A DNA stretch of 64,000 bases from Chlorops oryzae (GCA_020466095.1 CM035806.1:124835494-124899493); one strand, 5' to 3'; counted from the stretch's first letter, positions 44,342-55,348 are shown. Numbers and translations: made by a program. Notes: generated from the letters alone by a model not told the origin.

Positions 44342-44675
44342 ACAAGTAAGGGTGTTATAGTCAGGCGAGCCTGACAATAGAATACCCGACACAGACACTT
44401 ATGTTCGAATAATTTTTAATATCAAGAGGTGTTTAAGGACATATTGGGCCCATATACCGACTTTTGTTAAATTTCTTTATAAAAACCGCCCATTTGCCAC
44501 GCCCAATTTTTCAATTTTTTTGGGATTCTAATCGGACCCTTATATATACGCTTAAATTCTAAGTTTCATTGAAATATTTCAATAAAGTCCGCTTTTGAGG
44601 CATTTTTGGGATTTTTGTGACAGACCCTAGTACTAGAGGTACCCCTAAAAATGGTCCGATCGGGTCCATTCTCGA
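44342..44675 (-). mobile_element. DINE-like family A, truncated duplicate
   Basis: Copy of 41004-41337, cut at GGGTCCATTCTCGA where the duplication ends. Confidence 0.9.
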
Positions 44676-45366
44676 CATATAGGGTCTACGACCTCATTAT
44701 TGACATAGACTATAGGTAAAAATGTCAAAAACCGTTATTTAACGATTTCTCAAAAACTTGACGTGATAGAGAAAAACGGGTACCAGATTCGGAATCAGCA
44801 CGAAAAATTCCTATAGGGTCGCTATCCAGTTTTTCTGGTCCAAAAGTTGGCCTTTATTTGTAAACTTGTGTTATTAATATGAGTCGTAGAAGACTCCAAA
44901 ATAGTAACAAATATGACTCGAAAATGATAACAAATATGACTCGAAAACGACTCAAATATGACACCCTAAGAAGAGTTGCGGCTAGCGTTCCAATTTCTCC
45001 CGACAAAAGTATCATTTTTGATCAGAAAACGAGCGCGTATATGATCTTTTTAATCCGAAAGGCGACTCGAAAAAGACTCGCTTTTGATAAAAAATTTCAA
45101 AAAATTCTAGCTGGGATATTGAAGAAGTCAAAAAATCAAATTTGAAGTCATTTCACAAAAAAATAAATTTTTGACATTATTTTAAGTGAATCGACTTGAG
45201 CGAATTTATTTTTAAAGCTGTTTTGCTTAAAATCGTCTTAGTTGAGCGCCCTCTAGTGGTGATCTAAAGAGTCAAACCATAAATATTTTTCTATAATTAA
45301 ATTAGTTGTTTTATTATCTTTCCTAAAATATGTATTTCATTAATATATTAAAACAATTTTTTTTGT
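44676..45366. other. Spacer with GACTCGAAAA repeats
   Basis: 44917-45080 has four to five copies of ATATGACTCGAAAA(C/A)GACTC-like words. GACTCGAAAACGACTC also occurs at 40948 and 44286. An AATAAAA on the minus strand near 45309 can serve the 63-aa gene. Confidence 0.4.
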
Positions 45367-45558
45367 CTATGGACCGAAGTACTGTGTGGCGGTGCCCTCG
45401 TAGCCATCATAATACGTTGGAACGACCTGTCTTGTAAGAAAACAGCCGCCGCCTTGGCTTTGAGGCAAGCTATCAAAAGCGGACAATTTAGTCGAAATTG
45501 TTGGTCGCGAAAACGAAAGTGAAACGATGACCGCTGAGAGGAGAAGTTTTGTCAGCAT
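45367..45558 (-). CDS. Small secreted peptide, 63 aa
   Basis: Single exon. The start ATG is in a good fly context (CAACATG). Residues 1-17 are a signal peptide (MLTKLLLSAVIVSLSFS). The mature part is LSAFDSLPQSQGGGCFLTRQ then VVPTYYDGYEGTATQYFGP: Gly- and Tyr-rich, one Cys (39), ending in QYFGP, reminiscent of the YGP motifs of its neighbours. A TATACAAAAG-like box lies 45-56 bp upstream and a TCACAGTCCG initiator-like site between. A poly(A) signal lies ~55 bp downstream. Possibly a cuticular or secreted small protein; an extra 3' exon cannot be excluded. No family recognised. Confidence 0.7.
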   Translation of the reverse strand: MLTKLLLSAVIVSLSFSRPTISTKLSAFDSLPQSQGGGCFLTRQVVPTYYDGYEGTATQYFGP

Positions 45559-45603
45559 GTTGCAGCAAGAAAATCGGACTGTGAAGAAGGTAATATAACG
45601 ATC

Positions 45604-45613
45604 TTTTGTATAA
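45604..45613 (-). promoter_or_regulatory. TATA-like box of the 63-aa gene
   Basis: ATTATACAAAAG on the minus strand, with an ACAGTCC initiator-like site ~25 bp downstream at about 45575-45582. Confidence 0.45.
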
Positions 45614-45889
45614 TGTAATTTGGGAACATTTTTTAAAGGAGATTACAAGTAAAATATATATATAAAGGTACTTTTATTTATTCAAAATATACACCGAGAG
45701 AAATAACAACAGTTGAATCAACTACTTAGAACAGTTAAAGTAAGAGTGGTCAAATAAACTGTATTCCGCATTAAATGCACTGAAAAAGGCAGTCAAATGA
45801 ACAGTTGAAAAACAGTTATTTTTTATGTTCAAATTCGCTTTCGTTCACTTAGACGTATAAGTTCGAATTCCGATCAACCGTCTCCGGAG

Positions 45890-45963
45890 TTGTCGATAGC
45901 TCAGTGCTTTAAACTGGGAATCGAAAGTTGTGAGATTCGAGGTTCGATCCCTGCTGGCGGCGG
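45890..45963 (+). other. tRNA-like pol III module 1
   Basis: Box A GATAGCTCAGTGCTTTAAAC, box B GAGGTTCGATCCCTGC, then GGCGGCGGGAATTTTT and a run of T. Acceptor arms do not pair. Confidence 0.72.
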
Positions 45964-46197
45964 GAATTTTTCTGAATTTTTTTTTTTTTAATTACAGTTT
46001 TTTTTGTTCAGAGTGTAGTTGTTTTGGAAGACAAAAATGTTCTCCTAAATTTTTAAGGTCTTAATTTATTTAATTTTTTATTAATGGTTAAATTTCAAGC
46101 AAAAAATTTTGGGAGTGAAAGAATTCCTTAAGCACGTTCCCAAAAACTTGAGCAACCATAAACTCAACTGAGCATTTTGACCAACAAATTAAATTCG

Positions 46198-46268
46198 TTC
46201 GTTTAGCGTAATGGTTAAGACGTTCGCCCAGCGAAGTGGAGGTCAGCGGTTCGAGGCTCGGCCGAGGC
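46198..46268 (+). other. tRNA-like pol III module 2
   Basis: Box A TCGTTTAGCGTAATGGTTAA, a TTCGC/GCGAA stem and box B GCGGTTCGAGGCTCGGCC. Homologous to 33969-34045 and 58246-58314. Confidence 0.75.
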
Positions 46269-46595
46269 GAGAAAATTTAAAGAGATGAAAGAGAAAAAGA
46301 TTTAAATAGAAACAAATAAATAAAGAAAAAATATAATAATTTAATAAAAAAAAAAATATTAATAAAAGAAAATAAAAAAAAGTCAAAGCAAAAAATAAAT
46401 TTTTTTTCCCAGTCGCTGGTGACAGTTGATTTAACCGCGAGACATTTATATCAACCATCAGGTAGTTATATCCTTATTGACTGTGTTTGTACTGTTGAAT
46501 TGACCGCTACTACACATAAGCTAAGAATTAACGGTGAACTCGGTTATTTAAACCTGCTTTTTCAGTTAATATAACTACCTTTTTCTCTCGGTGTA

Positions 46596-48289
46596 TGAAC
46601 TGAAAATGGACATAAAAAATTATGGCCATTGAATGTTAGAAAAATCGCTACAAAACGTCAATGAGTAGGTCTCAAATAAATCCCTCAATCAAGAGGCGGT
46701 CGTGTGTTAATTCAAAAAAAATAAAAAATAAATGAGGAGTTGCAATGAACTCAATGACTTAAATTGTTTTTTTTTTCTTGGTATACTCTTTGAACAAGTT
46801 CTTTCATATCCCTGTCCTGTGTCCCTGTCCTGTGTACAGTGAATCCACTCGAAGCACACTTATAGGAACACGATTGAAGAGGAGAATTGTTCTCCCGTCC
46901 CGAACCCGCATTTTTGCACAATTTTCGCTTCTCTTCAAGACTTGTTGAAAATTCTTGGAGTCTTGTGCTGGCTGTTGGAGGTCTGCCCCGGTGTATAAAG
47001 TTGAATGGATTTAAATTGATGGCAACAATAGTTTTGGGTGCTGCTGAGTGGAAATTAATGCAAATCTTCGTTGAAATGGTTGAAATGCTTGAGAGAAAAG
47101 CATTAGCTCACATTTAGTTCACTTCGCTTTTCTCGTTGCATACAACGCGGCGCCCAGACTTTTCAACGTCAAGCTTCATTGAATGTGTAAATCCGCGGAA
47201 AAGGCGAGAATTTCAAGCAACGTTGTCACAAAATTCTCCTGCTGCATTTTACGATGTGGAAAACCGTGAAGGCATATTCAGGAGACAGCAGGCGGCAGAC
47301 GGCAGGCGCACCGAAAGAGTCTGGCATGGCTTTCTATGTGCGTATGTTGCCGAAAATCTATGTATATTCTGCTTCGTTTTGCCTTTCTCTATCGTGTGTG
47401 TGTGTGTGCGTGTGAGCCACAGCACTTAAAATTCAATATGTCGCTGTCAGGAGGTAAGCAAAATTTACTATAAAATACGTCATTTACCGGGCTCAAAATG
47501 TTTTTGCTAGCACACCACACCGACTTGAAACTCACCGCTAGTGCTTTTCTACTCCAAATGGCGAAAAGCAACTGTGGTCTGACTGCTTTTCTTATTGAAT
47601 TTTCATGGGAAAATAATTTCCCATTGCGACGGTGTTGTTTTCACTGAAAATACACAAACTACAGACGGCGGCACTGCGCGTTTGATGCTAGTTACTCGTA
47701 TATCAATAGATAATTTTCAAACGAAGAGGAGCAATCATTTTCATTTATATCACTGCTAATGAAGTCCTCATCTTTTTTTTTTAGTTCCTTTCGTTGAAAA
47801 ACACCTTAATTATCTTCAGTTTGAATGATTTTTATTGAATTTGGAAAATTTAAAATAAGTAATTGAAAACTTTATAAAACTGTTTATCGTTCAGGGAACA
47901 TTGGAAGCGTGCTAACTTTAAGGCTAAGCACTGACATAATGGAGAGAAAAACTGTGATAACTGGGAATATAGTAGTAGGAAACCTGTAGTAGAACACTTT
48001 GAGAGATCTACTGAAATCGGTGCTTCAAGATCACCGACGTGTACATAAATAAAATCGGGGTGATCTTTATAAAATTGGAGTGCTACAGATATTGATTGCA
48101 GAACATATTATATGTAAGTTCCTGTTAGAAGCTCAACTGTCCAACATGAAAGTATGTTATGGTGGAACTCATTCTATACTACTGTTCGGTTTTCGTTCGG
48201 TTCATTAATTTATAAAGCATCTAACGAAGAAGTTATACTAAAAATGTACTGGCAAAGCTAAAAGTCCTAATCACATGCATTTATTTCTT
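46596..48289. other. Unassigned
   Basis: 46890-47430 is GC-richer with overlapping short open frames but no signal peptide, domain or promoter that supports a gene. A (GT)n run lies at 47396-47408. Confidence 0.3.
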
Positions 48290-49133
48290 CCCAAGAGGCG
48301 TCTCCCTCTGTGTATCTTTCTGTCTTTTTTTCCATTTCTTCATATCTGCTATTCTGTATCTCTGTTCCTCTTTCTTTCTGTCTTTCTCTTTCTCTCTAGC
48401 CCTCCCTTTCTGGCTTTCTCTTTCGGTCTCTCTCGCTCTCTTTTTGTCTCCCTCTTTCTATTGTTATCTTTCTGTTACCCTCTTTCTGTCTCTCTATTTT
48501 TCTTTCTCTCATTATTTTTCTCTCTTATCTTTCTCTTAATTTCTCTCTTCTCTCTCTCTCTCTTTCTCTCTGAATTTATCTCTATTCTTCCCTCTAATTT
48601 TTCTTTTTCTGTATATATTTCCCTTTCTGTCTCTTTCTCTCTCTCTCTCTATCTCTTTCTTTGGTAGCCTTTGTTAGTCTCTTTCTGTGTGTCTCTTCAT
48701 GTCCTTCCGTCTATATTTTTTGGCCCTTCACTTTCTTTCTCTTCTCCTGCCTTTCTTCCTGTCCCCCTCTTTCTTTCTCTCCCTTTTTGTCTCTTTTCTT
48801 CTCCTCTCTTCTCTTCTTTTCTTGTTCTCTTTCTGTTCTCTTCTGTCCTCTCTATTCTTTTTCCTCTTTCTTCTCTTCTTCTCTCTTTCTCCTGTCCTCT
48901 CTCTCTGTCTCTTCTCTCTCTTTTCTTCTCTCTTCTTCTTCTGTCTCTTTCTGTATTTTCTCTCTGTCTCTCTTCTTTCTCTCTCTCTCTGTCTCTCTCT
49001 CTGTCTCTCTCTCTCTGTCTCTCCTCTCTTCTCTCTCTCTCTCTCTCTCTTCTTCTCTCTTCTCTCTCTTCTGTCTCTCTCTTCTCTCTCTCTCTCTTCT
49101 CTCTCTCTGTCTCTCTCTCTCTCTCTGTCTCTC

Positions 49134-49184
<51 letters not shown>

Positions 49185-49297
49185 GTCTCTCTCTCTCTGT
49201 CTCTCTCTCCTCTGCTTCTCTCTCTCTCTGTCTCTCTCTCTTCTCTGTCTCTCTCTTCTCTTCTCTTCTCTTCTCTCTCTGTCTCTTCTCTCTGTCC

Positions 49298-49340
<43 letters not shown>

Positions 49341-49403
49341 GTCTCTCTCTTCTCTGTCTCTCTCTCTCTCTTCTCTCTCTCTCTCTGTCTCTCTCTCTGT
49401 CTC

Positions 49404-49453
<50 letters not shown>
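48290..49453. repeat. ~1.2-kb CT-rich polypyrimidine tract
   Basis: Almost uninterrupted C/T on the plus strand, purest at 48970-49453 where TCTCTCTGTCTC units dominate. It gives Ser/Leu/Phe-rich frames on plus and Arg/Glu-rich frames on minus, none of them genes. On the minus strand it is a dense GAGAG array, the binding sequence of GAGA factor in flies, and could form triplex DNA. Confidence 0.95.
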
Positions 49454-49455
<2 letters not shown>

Positions 49456-49719
49456 CTTTGTGCCTCCACCTTTCTACTTCTCGATTTCTTCTTATATTTC
49501 TCTCCCTTTTTCTGTCTCGTTTCTTGATTCTGTTTCACCACAATTCTTAAGATTAAATAATCGTACAATTCGAATGAAAGTTCTTTTATTTAGAATACTT
49601 AGTTAGATTCCTATTTTAATTTATTTAAGATCTAATTTATATCGATTTCCAAACCGATTATTCGTTGCTCGATTCATACTCGATTGTTGTAAAACGATGA
49701 GTGAAGAAAAACTGTTCTC
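49456..49719. other. 3' UTR and terminator region of the 341-aa gene
   Basis: AATAAA on the minus strand at 49620-49625, ~95 bp past the stop. The CT tract starts ~165 bp beyond it. Confidence 0.5.
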
Positions 49720-50745
49720 TCACCAACTTCGCACGTAGTCAACAATCAAATGGTCGGAGTTTGCTGGGACGACTTTGAACGATTCAATGATCGGTTCATG
49801 GTTATAAATATGTCGACCGCTTTCGATATGCGTGAAAGTGTCATCGACCAATTCGGAACTGTGTTCATGCAAATCATCATAATGCGAATCGCTGTCATCA
49901 ATCACAAAAAAATCCGTGTCATCCGATTCATTGTGAGTGAGTATGGTGGCACCGAAATTGCTGTTTGGGATTTCTCGTTCTTGATCGGCAACAAATGTCG
50001 AATTGCAAGCAATGTACTCTTCCGTGTGTGTTGGCTGATGTTGTTCAACAATTTCATCCATCTTTTCGTTATTGTTCTCTATGAGTTTGAAATTTCCTTT
50101 TGTCCTGTTCTCATCATTGTTCATTGTTTCTTTGTCTTTATGCTGCATATTCACTAATTCGTCAGCAATTGATGCTGTCGTTGTTGTCGACTCAACGTAA
50201 TTGAATGTTGTTGTTGCTTCAGTATCTTCTGTCGTATCTTCAATTATTGTGGAAAGTTCAGTTTCTGTACTTTCTTTGTCTTTATTATGTGCCTCGTCCG
50301 ATTCTTGCTCCCCCACTTCATCGCGGATTGGTTTTTGATGAGATTTTAGCGAACTCAGAAGTAGCAATTTCGATGAACGTTCAATTTTGTCAACCTTTTC
50401 ATTCTTGTATTCATTTCGATCATTATTATCTTTCTTTGCTATTGTTGTAGTGTCTTTAACATCCGCATCCTTAGATTCATCGGACGCTGCTAAATCGCCT
50501 GTGACAGCCAATTCAATAACTTCGTCCTCGTCACGTGTTACAGCCCTCGGTGAATCGTCGTCGTCGTCGTCGTTTTCATCATTTACGTTGCCTGGAGAAT
50601 TAAGCGGCGTTGTACTCACCTCCTGCTGCTCGACGGCTATGTTTGTGGCACTCTCCTCGACATTTTCACGTAGCACAGCCGCTTGGACGTCCTGCCAGCA
50701 TGCTACGACAACGAAACAAAAAACAAGGCACGTTTTTAATAACAT
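49720..50745 (-). CDS. Secreted acidic low-complexity protein, 341 aa
   Basis: Single open exon. Residues 1-22 are a signal peptide (MLLKTCLVFCFVVVACWQDV, cleavage near QA). The remainder is D/E/N/T/S-rich: a NDENDDDDDDSPR acid run (~55-67), KDADVKDTTTIAKKDNNDRN, TTEDTEATTTFNYVESTTTT and, near the end, SDSHYDDLHEHSSELVDDTF. Only one Cys is found after the signal (IACNSTF). It ends IVDYVRSW, Trp-terminal like the 345-aa protein. Composition suggests an extracellular, possibly calcium-binding or glycosylated matrix protein; this is inference. Promoter (TATATAAAG at 50835) and poly(A) signal are present. Orthologue not recognised. The opposite-strand frames here are by-products. Confidence 0.88.
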   Translation of the reverse strand: MLLKTCLVFCFVVVACWQDVQAAVLRENVEESATNIAVEQQEVSTTPLNSPGNVNDENDDDDDDSPRAVTRDEDEVIELAVTGDLAASDESKDADVKDTTTIAKKDNNDRNEYKNEKVDKIERSSKLLLLSSLKSHQKPIRDEVGEQESDEAHNKDKESTETELSTIIEDTTEDTEATTTFNYVESTTTTASIADELVNMQHKDKETMNNDENRTKGNFKLIENNNEKMDEIVEQHQPTHTEEYIACNSTFVADQEREIPNSNFGATILTHNESDDTDFFVIDDSDSHYDDLHEHSSELVDDTFTHIESGRHIYNHEPIIESFKVVPANSDHLIVDYVRSW

Positions 50746-50834
50746 TTTGTAACTCTTAATCCTTGCTTCAATATATGGGTGATCGCTGCTTTTGGTCTGC
50801 GTCTAAACTGCTCATTGTTCCAACCAGACTCATC

Positions 50835-50843
50835 TTTATATAC
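50835..50843 (-). promoter_or_regulatory. TATA box of the 341-aa gene
   Basis: TATATAAAG on the minus strand, ~90 bp upstream of the ATG, with GAGCAGTTT (initiator-like) ~25-30 bp downstream. The leader is ~65 nt. Confidence 0.65.
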
Positions 50844-51145
50844 CGCATCCGTTGACTCTGATCCATATAGGTTTTAGGAATCAATGAGTCAAATTCGTTT
50901 CATTACTTCTACATTCGCCTATCATATACGCTACTTTCGAGCTTCCGCATTTCGTTGTGCTTCGGTGTTGGACTCTCGGCTTTGTCGTCGTAAAACCGGA
51001 AGCGTTTCAAAAAGCTGCGCCTGTCTCACGGGTTGTAACGCAATCAATTTTCATATGCGATTTCGGGGCTCAAAACCAAATCCCAATATACATACATATG
51101 TCGCATACGGCTCACACAGAAGAAAATAAGTTAACAAACAAATTA
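50844..51145. other. Upstream region of the 341-aa gene
   Basis: No gene. Less AT-rich than average; no recognisable regulatory motif. Confidence 0.3.
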
Positions 51146-51310
51146 CTTTTTATACCCGCTACACTCTGTGTCTAGCATATATTTCGTTTGTGCGTACGTG
51201 TGCAACGTCCAGAACCACTGGAGATACATAGATAATACAAAAGGTGTAAAGAAATGATCAGCGTCTGTCTGTCTATCTATCTGTCGGTCTCTATGTCTGT
51301 CTATCTTTCT
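51146..51310 (+). mobile_element. DINE-like family A, head fragment
   Basis: TTTTATACCCGCTACACTCT, CCAGAACCACTGGAGATACA, GAAATGATCAGCGTC and a GTCTGTCTATCTATCTG core, then unrelated sequence. Confidence 0.78.
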
Positions 51311-51451
51311 GTGGATCCATCTGCCTGACTTTCCATACTGCAATAATGACGCTCTATACGAAGAGCGTATCAGCAACAACACGTGTGCAAAGAATCTAGT
51401 AGTTTTCTTTATTCACTCTCTGTTTATTTATCACAACAACTGTAAGACCGG

Positions 51452-52911
51452 ATTTCGCTGAGGCATAAATATTTTGACAAGCACTTCATTCCAGTTTCTG
51501 CGCGTATTTTCATCAGTAAAGGTGAACTAATTTTAATTTTTTGGGTTCTGCGACTATTCTAAGAATTTTATTGGGAAACATTTTTACTGTTGAACTGAAT
51601 GTCATGGGTAAAACTGCTGAGTTGACGTATATTGTTAGAGTCGATAGTAGCCAAGTTTAATGCCGGCGTTAAGGTGAAAGACATCGCAAACGAATTTAAT
51701 TTGTCACGTCAAACAGTTCATTACCAAATAAACAAATTTAAAAAGCAAAAGGACGTGAAAAATTTGCCACGATCAGGTGCTAAACGCAAAGCTTCTCTTT
51801 CCGAAGACCGAAACCTTTTGCGCAAATTTAAAGCGGATCCATTATTGAAACCTAAAGATGCTGCAGACGAGTGGAATAAAATATCAGAACATTCAATAAG
51901 TGAAAGGACCATTCGGCGACGGATGAAAGAAGCAGATTTCAAGACCTACATAGCAAGAGAGATTCCATATATATCATAACAGAACCAGCTTAAACGTTTA
52001 GCTTTTGCTAAAATGTATGTTCACAAGCCGAAAGAGTTTTGGAGGAACGTTCTTTGGACGGATGAAAGCTCTTTCGAATACAATTCTTCGAGAAAGAAGG
52101 TATACGTAAGACTTCGAAAGTCTCAAAAGCAGAAGCGTGCCCCCGTGTGCGAAAAAGTTAGTCATGGTGGCGGCTCAGTAATGTTCTGGGGTTGCTGTGC
52201 TAGAAGTGGCTTGGGGGATTTGGTGCCGATCGATGGTTCCATGAATCAAGATAAATATCTGATAATTTTGAATAATCACGCATTCCCATCAGGGGATAAA
52301 TTGATCGGAGAAACGTTTATTATGCAGCAAGATAATGCCCCATGTCACAAAAGCAAAATGATCAACAAGTTTTTCCGAGATGTTGGAGTCAATGTTCTGG
52401 ACTGGCCGCCACAAAGTCCAGACCTAAACGTCATCAAAAATGTGTGGGCATATATAAAGAGAAAGAGAAATATTTCGTTAAATAAAAGCAGAGATGAAAC
52501 CATTTTGGAAGTGTCAACCCTTTGGAACGAAGTGTCAACAGAAATACAACTTGAATCTTTGGTGGATTCGATACCAACACGGCTTCAAAAGGTCAATAAT
52601 GCCAAGGGAGGCTTTACTTTCTACTAATAATTAATTAATTTTTTTCAAAAAAGACAGAATTTCTTCTATTTTTTACACAATTTCAATTTGTCAAAATATT
52701 TATGTCAACGCTTAAATTTAAGTTGAATTTGTAACTTTTTTAATACGCATGAAAAGTGGTTATTATTTTATGTTTTTTTCCCCTCTAAATTATTATCATT
52801 AATCATCATATTTAAAATAAAAACATTTCATTACTGTATGTAGTGCATATTAATAGTTAAATTGGAAAAAGGGTGAATTTTCGTTTGTCAAAATAATTGT
52901 GCCGACGACTG
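51452..52911 (+). mobile_element. Tc1-like element
   Basis: Right end ACAAATTATTTTGCC-type TIR read inward: CAGTCGTCGGCACAATTATT then TTGACAAACG (minus strand from 52911), followed by TA. The left end is degenerate: TCGCTGAGGCATAAATATTTTGACAAG at ~51455-51482. A second inverted copy of the inner motif (TTGTCAAAATATTTATGTC) at 52688-52706 gives the double-repeat arrangement known in some Tc1 elements. Confidence 0.75.
51632..52627 (+). pseudogene. Tc1-like transposase with one stop and a mutated catalytic Glu
   Basis: Two open stretches in the same frame. Residues 1-115 (LESIVAKFNAGVKVKDIANE, LSRQTVHYQINKF, then SISERTIRRRMKEADF) are the paired-type helix-turn-helix DNA-binding half. A single TAA at 51977-51979 precedes the catalytic half: VLWTDESSFEY (first Asp), HGGGSVMFWGCC, MQQDNAPCHKS (second Asp) and WPPQSPDLNVIKNVW. 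The third catalytic position, normally Glu in PDLNPIENxW, is Lys (AAA at 52436-52438). The frame otherwise runs clean to a natural C-terminus. Both lesions inactivate it. It is ~331 aa, normal for Tc1, so the decay looks recent. Confidence 0.92.
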
Positions 52912-52913
52912 TA

Positions 52914-55228
52914 TTTATGGTCTTTTATAAGCAAAATTAGATAATGTTCTAAGATATTTGCATTATAATATATTTCGATGAAAGCTTAAAGTTGTGCTAG
53001 TTTTGAAGCCGCTGATGTTGTTAAGAAGATATGGAAGTTTTATTAAAATTCCTCTTGCCTCTTGAATATGGAAAATCAACTACAATTTTTTTTTTTCGTG
53101 GTTGTGGTGTTTGGGAAATGCTTTTGCAAAAAATACCCAAGCAAAAACACAATCTTTTCCGGGTACTGTGTTTTTGGGCTCGCCTGACTGTAACACCCTT
53201 ACTTTTTATTATAAAACAAACCACGTACCCGACTGCTCAGTGTCAACAGAAGGTTAGTCAATGCCTTTTCGTTTTCGATTTCGTTTGTACGTCGTTTAAG
53301 TTAGCCAGCTTATGACTTAAGGTTCAATCGAACGGTGCTCTCCATTGACTTTGCATTAAGAGATTGTGATGTAATATATATGTAGGTACGTTATTCGGGA
53401 AAAAATACTAATAGCTTGAACGAATTTTTGTCGAAATGGCTAATGTGCCTTAATCTTTTTGACCATTTTGTAAGGATCAGTGAAAAATCTAACCTTAAAC
53501 TACGATTAAATTATTGTTAAACTTTTTCTTACACAGCAAAAATTAAACTAAGAGTTTGTCTATATTTAAGAAATGTCATATCATAGGTAATATCCAAAAA
53601 TATCCTTTAATGGACTAAGAATAAAAAAGTATAGATATAAATAATAAATCCAAGCATCGGTCTATAAATTGTTTCTCAACGCAAAAATCTATAAATCTAT
53701 CAATTTCTCAATCAATCAATCTATCAATCAGTCAATCTATCAATTTGTCAATCTATCAAACTGTCAATCTGTCTCGCGTAATAATATATATATGTACGTA
53801 CATAGGAAAATATGAAATACTTTCTTGACCTCTTCAGGTTGAACTGAAATAATGTCACACAAGTACCACTTTGAGAAAAGCAGACCTTTCACTGCATAAG
53901 GCCTGAAAGCAATCTCTACGATGAAGTTTCTATCTTGAGGCTTGTAGTCTTCAACTCGGTTTAAGAATATATTATTTGAGTCTTCCTGCCAGTTTAACTC
54001 AATTAAATTCTATATTTGACATTTTGCAAACATTTTCATATAAAATTGATAAGCCTGGCTTAAACTTTCCTGAATAGTATCATTTTACAGTTTAACACTC
54101 TAATTCCTGACTCCGTTTCTAGACAGACTTTTTTCGAACAAATTACCAAAAAAAAACGAATAATAATAATTTCAGATTTGTGTTTTCCTACCTAAAAGTA
54201 GTAATATCTGAAGAGCGTTAAACCTTCAAAAAGGTTAAACTAGGCTGACGACTATGTGCCCACGTAGATATGGACATACAAATATTTAAATAAAAATATT
54301 ATTTTCCATACTAACAGAATTAAGGGGCAAAACTTTTGATTCCATCTTAACCCTTGAAGCATGTCTATACTCAGGTGATAGAGATTGATTTATGTATAAT
54401 TCATATCGTATCAGAGCTTCTGCCTTCCATACTCTCTTAACGAGAAAATCTTTGAACTTTTTTATAGTGCAAAATTGGAACTTATTCAAGGGCCTGAAAT
54501 CCATCCGAGCAAGAAAGTTTCAGATTATTCGATAAATGTGAAAAGTTACGCTTTTGTGCGATGCTCCTCTCTTGTACACACTCAATTATTTATGCCAAAT
54601 ACTTGGAGTAATTTTATCGTGTGTTTTCGTGTTCTTCGCTCCTACGCGAATCGCTTGTCTCATACGACATCAATCACGGCATGATTATCATCCGAGCTCA
54701 CTTGAACGTTGGCCGCGCATCAAGCGGTGGCGATTCATCTCATCTTCGTGCACTTAACTTCGCCGGAATTGCTATACAAATTCTTTTGCTTACGTATCAT
54801 TAAATCCGGCGTCGGACCCACTTTTCTAACATTTCGCCCACTTCATCGTGTTTTATTCTTTATGCTTGATCCCTTTCGGAGCAACTCATCGCGGCAGTAA
54901 ACCAATGAACGCACACTCCACTAAAAATAATGCATTTAAAATATGCGAGCGCAGAGCTCCAACATGAATGTACTCCATTGCAAACCATCGCGCCATCGCG
55001 CCATCGAGCCATCGCACCACCGCATCACGGGTCCAAAGTGCTATGCTGACACACCAAAGACCGAACGCTGAAGGTGATGAGCGGCGACAAGTTGAAAACT
55101 TTAACGCTCCATTACAAATGGCAATTCATTGGGGAATGCCGTGGGGCTACGTTCTCCGTGCTTAAATTTGTATAAATGTATGCATGTGTATATATGAGTG
55201 TGTGCGCGGGTATGTGTATTTGCGGTCC

Positions 55229-55232
<4 letters not shown>
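52914..55232. other. Unassigned, with a DINE scrap and simple repeats
   Basis: 53150-53203 is the last ~50 bp of a family A DINE copy (GGCTCGCCTGACTGTAACAC). 53695-53775 is a CAATCTAT-type tetranucleotide run. 54985-55025 has CCATCGCGCCATCG repeats. No gene supported. Confidence 0.35.
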
Positions 55233-55264
<32 letters not shown>

Positions 55265-55266
55265 AA

Positions 55267-55348
<82 letters not shown>

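Larger units (their letters stand above)
41817..44675. repeat. Tandem segmental duplication, unit 2
   Basis: Second copy of unit 1. It begins inside the YGPP exon, so the last ~27 codons are missing, and it ends inside the family A DINE copy. A 377-bp unrelated segment replaces the 180-bp one in unit 1. Confidence 0.93.
45692..46593 (+). mobile_element. TIR element carrying two tRNA-like modules (CACCGAGAGAAA ends)
   Basis: Ends CACCGAGAGAAATAAC / ...TTTTTCTCTCGGTG with TA at 45690-45691 and 46594-46595. Subterminal AACAGTT/AACTGT words recur at both ends. tRNA-like module 1 lies at 45890-45963, followed by a T-run (pol III terminator), a body with CCCAAAAACTTGAGCAACCA, and tRNA-like module 2 at 46198-46268. 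No transposase. A second near-identical copy lies at 57734-58639. Confidence 0.88.

Noticed and set aside
46243..46458. Frames ending in the MVDINVSRLNQLSPATG start seen at both 46.2 and 58.1 kb
   Set aside because: Repeated because they lie in two copies of the same TIR element; the rest is poly-F/L from T runs.
46887..47429. Two adjacent 76-97 aa plus-strand frames
   Set aside because: No signal peptide, no recognisable motif, and frames of this size are expected by chance in this GC-richer patch.
48275..49606. Long Ser/Leu/Phe-rich open frames (up to 311 aa) and an Arg/Glu-rich frame on the other strand
   Set aside because: They are all products of the CT-rich tract, in three frames at once, with no signal, domain or promoter.
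50205..50752. Ser/Thr-rich plus-strand frames of 81-121 aa
   Set aside because: Shadows of the 341-aa minus-strand gene, which has the promoter, signal peptide and poly(A) signal.
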